From Mycobacterium conspicuum (lineage in GTDB: Bacteria > Actinomycetota > Actinomycetes > Mycobacteriales > Mycobacteriaceae), in the NCBI RefSeq assembly GCF_010730195.1, contig NZ_AP022613.1, forward strand, positions 2,418,001-2,482,000: a stretch of DNA of 64,000 nucleotides. The letters are read 5' to 3'. Below are positions 26,689 to 34,639 of the stretch, one piece after another (within the stretch, counting starts at the first letter, position 1; every line of letters begins with the position of its first letter). A program made the position numbers and the translations under genes. The notes below the pieces were generated by a model that had not been told where the DNA came from, did no database searches, and saw only the letters and a program-made list of their open reading frames with translations.

Positions 26689-26868
26689 TCAATCATCCGT
26701 TTCGCCGGTCGAATCGCTGCGTTGGGTGGGATTCTGCGGGGTGCGGGCGCGGCGGTCCCGGATGGCGATGTACAACACCACGCCGACGACGATCACCGCG
26801 GGCAGGAACGCCGGGGCCGCCAGCAGGATCCAGTGGTGCGCCAGGTACTCGACGTGCGGGTTGGTCAT
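26689..26868 (-). CDS. 59-aa single-span membrane protein
   Basis: Short gene starting MTNPHVEYLAHHWILLAA, with one hydrophobic helix (about residues 13-37, ending VVLYIAIRD), a basic Arg-rich stop-transfer stretch and a polar tail ending GETDD. The N-terminal HxEYLAHHW is unusually rich in histidine. It ends 74 nt before the 613-aa gene on the same strand, so it is probably the first gene of that operon. A TATACC hexamer lies 6 nt before the ATG, possibly a leaderless promoter. Function unknown; it could be a small subunit of the membrane complex. Confidence 0.65.
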   Translation of the reverse strand: MTNPHVEYLAHHWILLAAPAFLPAVIVVGVVLYIAIRDRRARTPQNPTQRSDSTGETDD

Positions 26869-26982
26869 CAGGCTGGTATACCCCGGTCCGACGCGCCCGC
26901 ATCACGTTTGTGCACGTGCGCACCGCTACCCTAGCCTGGGGCAGACCTTTCACGGGCTTAAGCAAGGATTCAGGAGCACTGG

Positions 26983-28014
26983 GTGACTCAGGCGGCGACT
27001 CGGCCAACCACTGACGGCGTGACCGACATTCTGGCGCAAGCCCGGCTGCAGGTCCTCGAGCGCGGCGAGGGATTGACCAAGGATCAGGTGCTGCAGGTGC
27101 TGCGGTTGCCCGACGACCGTCTCGAGGAGCTGCTGGCGCTGGCGCACGAGGTGCGGATGCGGTGGTGCGGCCCCGAGGTCGAGGTCGAGGGCATCATCAG
27201 CCTGAAAACCGGCGGCTGCCCGGAGGACTGCCACTTCTGCTCGCAGTCGGGGCTGTTCGCCTCGCCGGTGCGCAGCGCCTGGCTGGACATCCCGAGCCTG
27301 GTCGAGGCGGCCAAGCAGACGGCCAAGTCGGGTGCTACCGAGTTCTGCATCGTGGCCGCGGTGCGCGGCCCCGACCAGCGGCTGATGGCGCAGGTCGCGG
27401 CCGGCATCGAGGCGATCCAAAACGAGGTCGAGATCAACGTGGCCTGCTCGCTGGGCATGCTGAGCCCCGAGCAGGTCGACGAGCTCGCGGCGATGGGCGT
27501 GCACCGCTACAACCACAACCTCGAGACGGCCCGCTCGTTCTTCGCCAACGTCGTCACCACCCACACCTGGGAGGAGCGCTGGCAGACGCTGTCGATGGTG
27601 CGCGACGCCGGCATGGAGGTGTGCTGCGGCGGCATCCTCGGCATGGGTGAGACGCTGGAACAACGCGCCGAGTTCGCCGCCGAGCTGGCCGAGCTCGGTC
27701 CCGACGAGGTGCCGCTGAACTTCCTCAACCCCCGGCCCGGCACGCCGTTCGGTGACCTGGAGGTCATGCCCGCCAGCGAGGCGCTCAAGGCGGTGGCCGC
27801 GTTCCGGCTGGCGCTGCCGCGCACCATGCTGCGCTTCGCCGGTGGCCGCGAGATCACGCTGGGCGACCTGGGCGCCAAGCAGGGAATCCTGGGCGGCATC
27901 AACGCCGTGATCGTCGGTAACTACCTGACCACCCTGGGCCGTCCCGCCGAGGCCGACCTCGAACTGCTCGACGACCTGCAGATGCCGATCAAGGCGCTGA
28001 ACGCCAGCTTGTAG
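26983..28014 (+). CDS. bioB: biotin synthase (BioB)
   Basis: Radical-SAM enzyme that inserts sulfur into dethiobiotin to form biotin. 343 aa. The SAM-binding [4Fe-4S] cluster motif CxxxCxxC is C79, C83, C86 in GGCPEDCHFCSQSG; further conserved blocks are CSLGMLS, YNHNLETA, GGILGMGET and NPRPGTPF. GTG start with AGGAG 7 nt before it. The two genes downstream follow within 20 nt and then overlap. Upstream, TACCCT/TAGCCT about 45-55 nt before the start is a reasonable -10. Confidence 0.97.
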   Translation: MTQAATRPTTDGVTDILAQARLQVLERGEGLTKDQVLQVLRLPDDRLEELLALAHEVRMRWCGPEVEVEGIISLKTGGCPEDCHFCSQSGLFASPVRSAWLDIPSLVEAAKQTAKSGATEFCIVAAVRGPDQRLMAQVAAGIEAIQNEVEINVACSLGMLSPEQVDELAAMGVHRYNHNLETARSFFANVVTTHTWEERWQTLSMVRDAGMEVCCGGILGMGETLEQRAEFAAELAELGPDEVPLNFLNPRPGTPFGDLEVMPASEALKAVAAFRLALPRTMLRFAGGREITLGDLGAKQGILGGINAVIVGNYLTTLGRPAEADLELLDDLQMPIKALNASL

Positions 28015-28030
28015 ACGCCGTGAGCTACCA

Positions 28031-28225
28031 GTGAGCTACAACGTCTATACGGGGGAACCCGGCGGCACAGCGATGCCGACCGCCGCGCAACTGGGCCTGG
28101 AACCGCCCCGGTTCTGCGCCGAATGCGGGCGCCGGATGGTGGTGCAGGTTCGGCCCGACGGGTGGCGGGCGACGTGCTCGCGGCACGGACAGGTGGACTC
28201 GGCCGACATGGAGGCACAGCGGTGA
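28031..28225 (+). CDS. bsaP: biotin synthase auxiliary protein (BsaP/Rv1590 family)
   Basis: 64-aa protein immediately after bioB. It carries FCAECGRRM and CSRHGQVDS, giving C29, C32, C49 and H52 as likely metal or Fe-S ligands. In mycobacteria the small protein encoded next to bioB (Rv1590 in M. tuberculosis) is known to be needed for BioB activity; the position and cysteine pattern fit. GTG start 17 nt after the bioB stop; its TGA overlaps the next GTG by four bases. The assignment rests on context plus motif. Confidence 0.8.
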   Translation: MSYNVYTGEPGGTAMPTAAQLGLEPPRFCAECGRRMVVQVRPDGWRATCSRHGQVDSADMEAQR

Positions 28226-28875
28226 TCCCACAGCCAGAACTCGACTACTTCAGGTCGCGGGACCGCTTCGTGCTCCAGGTGATCCTGGGTCTGTCCGGCG
28301 TCGGTGTGCTGATCGGCGGGTGCTGGGCGTGGATCGCCCCGCCGATCCACGCCGTGGCGGCCCTGACCAAGACCGGCGAGCGGGTGCACGACTACCTGGG
28401 CACCGATTCCGAGCACTTCTTCGTCGCGCCCTGCCTGATGTTGGGGCTGCTGACCGTGGTGGCGGTGGTGGCGCCGGTCCTGGTGTGGCAGCGGCGCGCG
28501 CAGCGGGGCCCGGCGACGGCCTTCGCGCTCGCGGTCGGGCTGATCATCGGGGCAGCGGCGGCCGCGGGGGTGGGGGTGCTGCTGGTCCGGTTGCGTTACG
28601 GCGCACTGGATTTCGCCGCGATACCGCTGTCGAGCGACCACAAGATCGCCTATGCCGTCGAGGCGCCGCCGGTGTTCTTCGCGCGCACGCCGCTGCAGGC
28701 GGCGCTCACCGTGATCTGGCCGGCCGGCATCGCCGCGCTGGTGTATGCCGCGCTCGCGGCCGCGAGCGCGCACGACGACCTCGGTGCCTTCGCGGCGCCC
28801 GAATCCCCGCCGCCGGGGGAGCCCGGAGAGTCCGGGGGCGTCACAGTGGACGGCGGCGAACCTTCTTACCGGTGA
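28222..28875 (+). CDS. DUF2567 membrane protein (Rv1591-like)
   Basis: 217-aa integral membrane protein with four hydrophobic segments (about residues 13-35, 70-93, 101-128 and 155-180) and a Pro/Gly-rich acidic cytosolic tail (APESPPPGEPGESGG). GTG start overlaps the stop of the auxiliary-protein gene (GTGA) and has GGAGG six bases upstream, so the bioB cluster is co-translated. Known in mycobacteria only as a conserved membrane protein; a role in biotin supply is not shown by sequence. The last 35 nt overlap the convergent lipase gene. Confidence 0.85.
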   Translation: MIPQPELDYFRSRDRFVLQVILGLSGVGVLIGGCWAWIAPPIHAVAALTKTGERVHDYLGTDSEHFFVAPCLMLGLLTVVAVVAPVLVWQRRAQRGPATAFALAVGLIIGAAAAAGVGVLLVRLRYGALDFAAIPLSSDHKIAYAVEAPPVFFARTPLQAALTVIWPAGIAALVYAALAAASAHDDLGAFAAPESPPPGEPGESGGVTVDGGEPSYR

Positions 28876-30181
28876 TGACCTTGGCCGCGATCACCGCAAG
28901 CCGCGCCATCCCGGCGTACGTCATCGGGTTGAACGCGGTCGGCCATTTGGTCCGGACCAGGTGCTCGGTCAGCGGTCGGCCGGCGAACCGGTCGGTGAGC
29001 CAGCGCAGCGCCATCGGCGCCGACAACGGATGCAGGAACATGTGCTCGTTGAACGCGTCGCGGTGATAGGTGACGTCGGCGCCGCCGATTGAATAGGTGT
29101 CGGCCAGCTCGTCGATGTCGTGCACGTCGATGAGGTAGTCGTGCACGGCCTGCACGATCAGCACCGGCGGTGCCGGCACGACGGAACCCAGCTTGATGCT
29201 GTCGAAGACGCGCGCGACTTCCGGCCTGGCCAGGGTGTCTTCCAGCGGCTCGTCGAGGTAGTCGCCCATGTTCTTGTGCGCCATCCGGATGACCGCTTCC
29301 GCCGTCGTCATCGTCTCGAGCGCGTCCAGCAGGGCGCGGCCTTCCTCGTTGGTGTGTTCCTTGATGACGCGGTCGAGGTCGGGGTAGATGCGCGCGAGCG
29401 CGGCCACCACCAGCGCCGGCAGGCCGGCGAACAGGCCGCCGTTGAGCCGGCTGAAGGTGTGCCCCAGGTCGCCGACGGGCGATCCCAGGACGGCGCCGAC
29501 GACGTTTAGCTCGGGCGCGTAGGTGGCGCACATTTCGGCGGCCCAGGCGCTGGCCAGCCCGCCGCCCGAGTACCCCCACAGCCCGATCGGGGCGTCGGGC
29601 GACAGGTCGAGCCGCTCGGAGGTCACCGCGGCGCGAATCCCGTCGAGCACCCGGTAGCCGGGTTCGTACGGCGCGCCCCACATGCCGTGCAGGCCTTCAT
29701 GGTCGGGGATCGACACCGCCCACCCTTCCGCCACGGTGGCGGCAATCAACAACAGTTCCAGCTGGCTGATCGAGCCGATGGCCTTCGACCTGCGCCGCAG
29801 CGCATACGACGGGAAACAGCGCGACGAGATGGCGTCGATCGCGCACTGGTAGGAGAGCACGGGGCAGGGCCGGTGGGGGTCGCGTTCGGCCGGGACGATC
29901 ACCGTGGTGACGCAGGCCTCGGGATGTCCGTTCATGTCCGTGGTGCGGTAGAGCAGCTGGATGGCCCGCAGGGGCTGGGGAATCAGGCCGAGAAACGCCA
30001 GCTCGACATCGCGCGTGCGCAGCACCGTGCCGGGGTGGGCGCATTCGTAGCCGGACGGCGGCAGGTAGAACGGGTCGTCGCGGGGCAGCAGCGGGCGGAC
30101 CTTGTGCTGCAGCTCTTCATGCGGCGGCCGCCCGATCCATTCCGCGGCGCGCGTCCCTGCCAGATTGCCGAGCTCAACCAT
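28841..30181 (-). CDS. secretory-lipase family alpha/beta hydrolase (Rv1592c-like)
   Basis: 446 aa, the same length as I recall for Rv1592c. Alpha/beta-hydrolase fold of the LIP (fungal secretory lipase-like) family, predicted to hydrolyse lipid esters. The nucleophile elbow is GLWGYSGGGLAS; other conserved parts are the early ELAFLGLIPQP/TVIVPAERD region and the late LIVQAVHDYLIDVHDIDEL, which should hold the acidic residue, followed by a histidine near FNEHMFLHP. I chose the ATG at 30181 because AAGGGAG lies five bases upstream; an upstream frame extension adds 17 residues but has no ribosome site. No clear signal peptide is visible. Confidence 0.9.
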   Translation of the reverse strand: MVELGNLAGTRAAEWIGRPPHEELQHKVRPLLPRDDPFYLPPSGYECAHPGTVLRTRDVELAFLGLIPQPLRAIQLLYRTTDMNGHPEACVTTVIVPAERDPHRPCPVLSYQCAIDAISSRCFPSYALRRRSKAIGSISQLELLLIAATVAEGWAVSIPDHEGLHGMWGAPYEPGYRVLDGIRAAVTSERLDLSPDAPIGLWGYSGGGLASAWAAEMCATYAPELNVVGAVLGSPVGDLGHTFSRLNGGLFAGLPALVVAALARIYPDLDRVIKEHTNEEGRALLDALETMTTAEAVIRMAHKNMGDYLDEPLEDTLARPEVARVFDSIKLGSVVPAPPVLIVQAVHDYLIDVHDIDELADTYSIGGADVTYHRDAFNEHMFLHPLSAPMALRWLTDRFAGRPLTEHLVRTKWPTAFNPMTYAGMARLAVIAAKVITGKKVRRRPL

Positions 30182-30337
30182 TGAGGCTCCCTTCAAGGCC
30201 ATCCGGCATTCTCGCGTATGAACAACCGGCAACCAAACCGCAACGGCGGTGTTGTGAGTAATTCCTCGGCCTGCGCCTACAGGTAGGCAACATCACAATG
30301 GGCCACATATAGCCGGTCGGTTCCCGTTCAAACCGAG

Positions 30338-31048
30338 TTAAACCTGGCCGGGCGGCTTCAGCGCGGCGAATTCGTCGGTCACCCGCAGCTGGGAATCGGT
30401 GAAGCGGTACAGCGCGGCCGGGCGCCCGCCGCTGCGGCCGGATTGGGCGACGGTGCCGGTGTGCGTGATGACTCCGCGGCGGGCAAGCACCCGCTGCAGG
30501 TTCGTCGCGTCGACCTGATAGCCCAGCGCGGCGCCGTAGATGTCACGCAGCGTCGACAACGCGAATTCCCTTGGCGCCAAAGCGAATCCGATGTTGGTGT
30601 AGGACATCTTGGCGACCAGCCGGGTGCGGGCGTGCGCCACCATCGTGCCGTGGTCGAAGGCCATCGGCGGCAGCGCGTTGACCGGATGCCAGCGGGTGTC
30701 CGGCGGCAACTCCGGGGTGGCGGGGGAGGGCACCAGGCCCAGGAAGGTGGACGCGATCATCCGCACGTCGGGCACCCGGGCCGGCTCGGAGAACACGGCG
30801 AGCTGTTCCAGATGCGCCAGCTCACGCAGGTCGACCTTCTCGGCCAGCTGGCGACGCACCGAGGTGGTCATGTCCTCGTCGTTGCGCAGCCGCCCGCCCG
30901 GTAGCGACCACGCGCCCTTCTGCGGATCCCGGGCACGCTGCCATAACAGCACGTTAAGTTGCGGTTTTTGCTCACGGGGTGCGCCCGTAACCTGCCCAAC
31001 TTGGAACACGACCGCAAGCACTTCGTGGGCGGTGCTACCATTGGGCAT
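30338..31048 (-). CDS. nrtR: Nudix-related regulator of NAD synthesis (NrtR)
   Basis: 236 aa, divergent from nadABC. Residues 1-150 form a Nudix-like ligand domain (LLWQRARDPQKGAWSLPGGRL) in which the Nudix box is degenerate (RNDEDMTTSVRRQLAEKV), as usual in NrtR proteins that bind ADP-ribose without catalysis. The C-terminal ~80 residues form a winged helix (TNLQRVLARRGVITHTG, SGGRPAALYRF). NrtR proteins repress NAD biosynthesis genes. The start codon directly abuts a perfect inverted repeat (31049-31071), and the -10-like TACAAT inside it is 7 nt from the ATG, so the gene is probably transcribed leaderless and represses itself as well as nadA. Confidence 0.9.
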   Translation of the reverse strand: MPNGSTAHEVLAVVFQVGQVTGAPREQKPQLNVLLWQRARDPQKGAWSLPGGRLRNDEDMTTSVRRQLAEKVDLRELAHLEQLAVFSEPARVPDVRMIASTFLGLVPSPATPELPPDTRWHPVNALPPMAFDHGTMVAHARTRLVAKMSYTNIGFALAPREFALSTLRDIYGAALGYQVDATNLQRVLARRGVITHTGTVAQSGRSGGRPAALYRFTDSQLRVTDEFAALKPPGQV

Positions 31049-31071
31049 GTTTTCGATTGTAAGTCGAAAAC
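31049..31071. promoter_or_regulatory. NrtR operator between nrtR and nadA
   Basis: Perfect inverted repeat GTTTTCGA (31049-31056), 7-nt spacer, TCGAAAAC (31064-31071). It lies between the divergent nrtR and nadA genes. On the minus strand the spacer region reads TACAAT, a good -10, so repressor binding would block nrtR transcription, and the nadA transcript would also start nearby. Confidence 0.85.
31056..31061 (-). promoter_or_regulatory. -10 element of nrtR (leaderless)
   Basis: TACAAT on the minus strand, seven bases before the nrtR ATG. Transcription would begin at or next to the start codon. No Shine-Dalgarno is present. Confidence 0.6.
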
Positions 31072-31096
31072 CTCCTGTCGCGAAAGGAGCGGACCA

Positions 31097-32149
31097 ATGA
31101 CGGTCCTGAACCGCTGGGACGCGCGCGCGGACGAAGACTTGGCGGCCGGCATCACCAACTCACCGACCGGCTACGCCGGGGTCGACGGTGACGCCCAATG
31201 GGCCGCCGAGATTCGTCGCCTGGCGCGGTTGCGTGGCGCGACTGTGCTGGCGCACAACTACCAGCTGCCCGCCATCCAGGACGTGGCCGACCACGTCGGT
31301 GACTCGCTGGCGCTGTCGCGGATCGCCGCCGACGCGCCCGAGGACACCATCGTGTTCTGCGGCGTGCACTTCATGGCCGAGACCGCCAAGATCCTGAGCC
31401 CGGACAAGACCGTGCTCATCCCGGACCAGCGGGCCGGCTGCTCGCTGGCCGATTCGATCACCCCCGACGAACTGCGCGCCTGGAAGGACGAACACCCCGG
31501 CGCCGTCGTCGTGTCCTACGTCAACACCACGGCGGCGGTGAAGGCGCTCACCGACATCTGCTGCACCTCGTCGAACGCGGTCGAGGTGGTCGAGTCCATC
31601 GACCCGGACCGCGAGGTGCTGTTCTGCCCGGACCAATTCCTCGGGGCGCACGTGCGCCGCGTCACCGGCCGCACCAAGCTGCACGTGTGGGCCGGTGAGT
31701 GCCACGTGCACGCCGGCATCAACGGCGACGAGCTCACCGAGCAGGCCCGCGCCAATCCCGATGCCGAGCTGTTCGTGCACCCCGAATGTGGTTGTGCCAC
31801 TTCGGCGTTGTACCTGGCCGGCGAGGGCGCCTTCCCGGCGGACCGGGTGAAGATCTTGTCCACCGGTGGCATGCTGGACGCGGCGCACGCGACGCGGGCC
31901 CGCAAGGTTCTGGTCGCCACCGAGGTCGGCATGCTGCACCAATTGCGCAGGGCCGCACCGGAAGTCGACTTTCGCGCCGTGAACGACCGCGCGTCCTGCA
32001 AGTACATGAAGATGATCACCCCGGCGGCGCTGTTGCGCTGCCTGGTCGACGGCGCCGACGAGGTGCATGTCGACCCGGACATCGCGGCGGCCGGGCGCCG
32101 CAGCGTGCAGCGGATGATCGAGATCGGCCAGCCGGGCGGTGGCGAATGA
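31097..32149 (+). CDS. nadA: quinolinate synthase A (NadA)
   Basis: 350-aa [4Fe-4S] enzyme that condenses iminoaspartate (from NadB) with dihydroxyacetone phosphate to quinolinate, the first pyridine of de novo NAD synthesis. Cluster-cysteine contexts are intact: IVFCGVHFMAE (C88), the DICCTSSNAVEVV region and HPECGCATSALY. The ATG at 31097 has AAAGGAG eight bases upstream and gives the family's usual length; an upstream in-frame ATG would run through the operator and is rejected. nadB overlaps in an ATGA junction. Confidence 0.96.
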   Translation: MTVLNRWDARADEDLAAGITNSPTGYAGVDGDAQWAAEIRRLARLRGATVLAHNYQLPAIQDVADHVGDSLALSRIAADAPEDTIVFCGVHFMAETAKILSPDKTVLIPDQRAGCSLADSITPDELRAWKDEHPGAVVVSYVNTTAAVKALTDICCTSSNAVEVVESIDPDREVLFCPDQFLGAHVRRVTGRTKLHVWAGECHVHAGINGDELTEQARANPDAELFVHPECGCATSALYLAGEGAFPADRVKILSTGGMLDAAHATRARKVLVATEVGMLHQLRRAAPEVDFRAVNDRASCKYMKMITPAALLRCLVDGADEVHVDPDIAAAGRRSVQRMIEIGQPGGGE

Positions 32150-33720
32150 CGTTCGCCCCCGAGTGGACTGACACCGCCGACGTCGTCGTGATCGGCACCG
32201 GCGTCGCGGGTTTGGCCGCCGCGCTGGCCGCCCACCGCGCCGGGCGCAGGGTGGTGGTGCTCAGCAAGGCCGACCAGCGGCACGGGGTGACCGCGACGCA
32301 CTACGCGCAGGGCGGCATCGCCGTGGTGCTGCCGGACAGTGACGACTCGATCGACGACCACGTCGCCGACACCCTGGCCGCCGGGGCCGGCATGTGCGAC
32401 GCCGACGCGGTGTATTCGATCGTCGCCGACGGCTACCGCGCCGTCGCCGAATTGGTCGGTGACGGAGCACGTTTCGACGAATCCGCCCCCGGCCGGTGGG
32501 CGCTGACCCGCGAGGGCGGCCATTCGCGGCGGCGCATCGTGCACGCCGGCGGCGACGCCACCGGCGCCGAGGTGCAGCGAGCGCTCGACGGCGCGGCCCA
32601 GCTGCTGGACATCCGCACCGGCCACGTTGCCGCCCGCGTGCTGCACGACCGTACTGCGGTCACCGGGGTGGCGGTGGTCAACGCCGACGGGCGCGGCATC
32701 ATCAGCGCGCCCGCGGTGATCCTGGCCTCCGGCGGCCTGGGCCACCTCTACGGCGCGACGACCAACCCGGAGGGCTCCACCGGCGACGGGATCGCGCTGG
32801 CGTTGTGGGCCGGTGTGCCGGTCAGCGACCTGGAGTTCATCCAGTTCCACCCCACCATGCTGTATGCGGGGCGGGGGCGGGGCCGGCGCCCGCTGATCAC
32901 CGAGGCAATCCGCGGCGAGGGCGCGATACTGCTTGACAGCCAAGGTAATTCGGTGATGGCCGGCGTTCACCCGATGGGGGATCTGGCGCCGCGCGACGTG
33001 GTCGCGGCCGCCATCGACGCGCGGATGAAGGCCATCGGCGATCCGTGTGTCTACCTCGACGCCCGGGGCATCGACGGCTTCGATGCCCGCTTCCCCACCG
33101 TCGCGGCGTCCTGCCGCGCGGTTGGCATCGACCCGGTCCGCCAACCGATTCCGGTCACCCCGGGCGCGCACTACAGTTGCGGCGGCGTCGTCACCGACGT
33201 GTACGGACAAACCGAGCTGCCCGGGCTGTTCGCCGCGGGCGAGGTGGCCCGCACCGGGATGCACGGCGCAAACCGGCTGGCGTCCAACAGCTTGCTGGAG
33301 GGCCTGGTGGTCGGCGGCCGCGCCGGAAAGGCCGCGGCCGCGCACGCCGCGGCCGTCGGCCGGTCGCGTGCAATCGCGCCCGAGCCGATCATCCACACCG
33401 CGCCGAAGCGCCGCGAACTGCAGAAGGCGATGAGCCGGGACGCCTCGGTGGTCCGCAACGCGGCCGGGCTGCGGCGGTTGTCCGAGACGCTGTCGGCCGC
33501 GCGGGTCCGCACCGTGGCGAGCCGCCGCGATTTCGAAAATGCGGCGTTGGCGCTGGCGGCTCGGGTGGTGACCGCGGCGGCCCTGGCCCGCAACGAAAGC
33601 CGGGGCTGCCACCACCGCGCCGAGTACTCCGACGCCGTTCCGGAGCAAGCGCGGTCTCAGGTCGTGCGGCTGGTCGGTGACGCGGTGTGCGTGGAAGCGC
33701 TATCGGCGGTGCCCTGCTGA
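32146..33720 (+). CDS. nadB: L-aspartate oxidase (NadB)
   Basis: 524-aa FAD enzyme oxidising L-aspartate to iminoaspartate for NadA. N-terminal dinucleotide fold VVVIGTGVAGLAAALAA, then THYAQGGIAVV, the substrate-region SDLEFIQFHPTML and the C-terminal FAD motif GLFAAGEVARTGMHGANRLASNSLLEGLV, all characteristic of the succinate dehydrogenase/fumarate reductase flavoprotein family. ATG overlaps the nadA stop by four bases. The final helical domain carries the usual Arg-rich segment. Confidence 0.96.
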   Translation: MTFAPEWTDTADVVVIGTGVAGLAAALAAHRAGRRVVVLSKADQRHGVTATHYAQGGIAVVLPDSDDSIDDHVADTLAAGAGMCDADAVYSIVADGYRAVAELVGDGARFDESAPGRWALTREGGHSRRRIVHAGGDATGAEVQRALDGAAQLLDIRTGHVAARVLHDRTAVTGVAVVNADGRGIISAPAVILASGGLGHLYGATTNPEGSTGDGIALALWAGVPVSDLEFIQFHPTMLYAGRGRGRRPLITEAIRGEGAILLDSQGNSVMAGVHPMGDLAPRDVVAAAIDARMKAIGDPCVYLDARGIDGFDARFPTVAASCRAVGIDPVRQPIPVTPGAHYSCGGVVTDVYGQTELPGLFAAGEVARTGMHGANRLASNSLLEGLVVGGRAGKAAAAHAAAVGRSRAIAPEPIIHTAPKRRELQKAMSRDASVVRNAAGLRRLSETLSAARVRTVASRRDFENAALALAARVVTAAALARNESRGCHHRAEYSDAVPEQARSQVVRLVGDAVCVEALSAVPC

Positions 33721-33781
33721 TCGCGTCGGCGACGATAGACAGAGCAGTGCGATCCGGAAAGGGCAGGAGGAGCGGCGCCAG

Positions 33782-34639
33782 ATGATTTTCTCCGAGCGCG
33801 AACTGAGCGAGGCCCGCGAGATCGTCCGGCGCGGCCTGGCCGAGGATCTGCGATACGGGCCCGACGTCACCACGGCGGCCACCGTGCCCGCCGAGGCGGT
33901 GGCCAAGGCGTCGCTGGTTTCCCGCGACGCCGGCGTGGTCGCGGGCGTGGACGTCGCGCTGCTGGTGCTCGACGAGGTGATCGGCCCCGACGGGTATCAG
34001 GTGCTGGACCGCGTCGAGGACGGCGCCCGGCTGCAGCCGGGCCAGCCCCTGCTGACGGTGCACGCGGAGACCCGCGGCCTGCTGACCGCCGAACGGACCA
34101 TGCTGAACCTGATCTGCCATCTGTCCGGGATCGCCACCACGACGGCGGCCTGGGTCGACGCGGTGCGCGGCACCAAGGCCCAGATCCGCGACACCCGCAA
34201 GACCCTGCCCGGCCTGCGCGCGCTGCAGAAGTACGCGGTGCGCGTCGGCGGCGGCGTCAACCACCGGCTGGGGCTCGGGGACGCCGCCCTGATCAAGGAC
34301 AACCACGTGGTGGCCGCGGGGTCGGTGGTGGCCGCGCTGCGGGCGGTCCGCGAGGCCGCGCCCGACCTGCCGTGCGAGGTCGAGGTGGACTCGCTCGAGC
34401 AACTCGACGAAGTGCTGGCCGAAGACCCCGAGCTGATCCTGTTGGACAACTTCCCGGTTTGGCAGACGCAGACGGCCGTGCAGCGCCGCGATGCCCGCGC
34501 GCCCGGCGTGCTGCTCGAGTCGTCGGGCGGGCTCAGCCTGGAAAACGCGGCGACCTACGCCGCCACGGGGGTGGATTATCTGGCCGTCGGGGCGTTGACG
34601 CACTCGGTGCGCGTCCTGGACATCGGCTTGGACATGTAG
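33782..34639 (+). CDS. nadC: quinolinate phosphoribosyltransferase (NadC)
   Basis: 285 aa, the expected length. Converts quinolinate and PRPP to nicotinate mononucleotide with loss of CO2. Family blocks: AEDLRYGPDVTT, ERTMLNLICHLSGIAT, RDTRKTLPGLRALQKYAV, GGGVNHRLGL, LIKDNHV, EVDSLEQ, LLDNF and LESSGGL near the end. AGGAGG about 11 nt before the ATG. A 61-nt gap separates it from nadB, still consistent with one nadABC transcript. Its last 64 nt overlap the convergent AraC-family gene. Confidence 0.96.
   Translation: MIFSERELSEAREIVRRGLAEDLRYGPDVTTAATVPAEAVAKASLVSRDAGVVAGVDVALLVLDEVIGPDGYQVLDRVEDGARLQPGQPLLTVHAETRGLLTAERTMLNLICHLSGIATTTAAWVDAVRGTKAQIRDTRKTLPGLRALQKYAVRVGGGVNHRLGLGDAALIKDNHVVAAGSVVAALRAVREAAPDLPCEVEVDSLEQLDEVLAEDPELILLDNFPVWQTQTAVQRRDARAPGVLLESSGGLSLENAATYAATGVDYLAVGALTHSVRVLDIGLDM

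Noticed and set aside
22176..26982. Prophage such as phiRv1 between bioD and bioB
   Set aside because: No integrase, capsid or excisionase genes are present.
30959..31096. Upstream extension of nadA
   Set aside because: It would translate the operator and nrtR antisense; the ATG at 31097 has a strong ribosome site and the family length.
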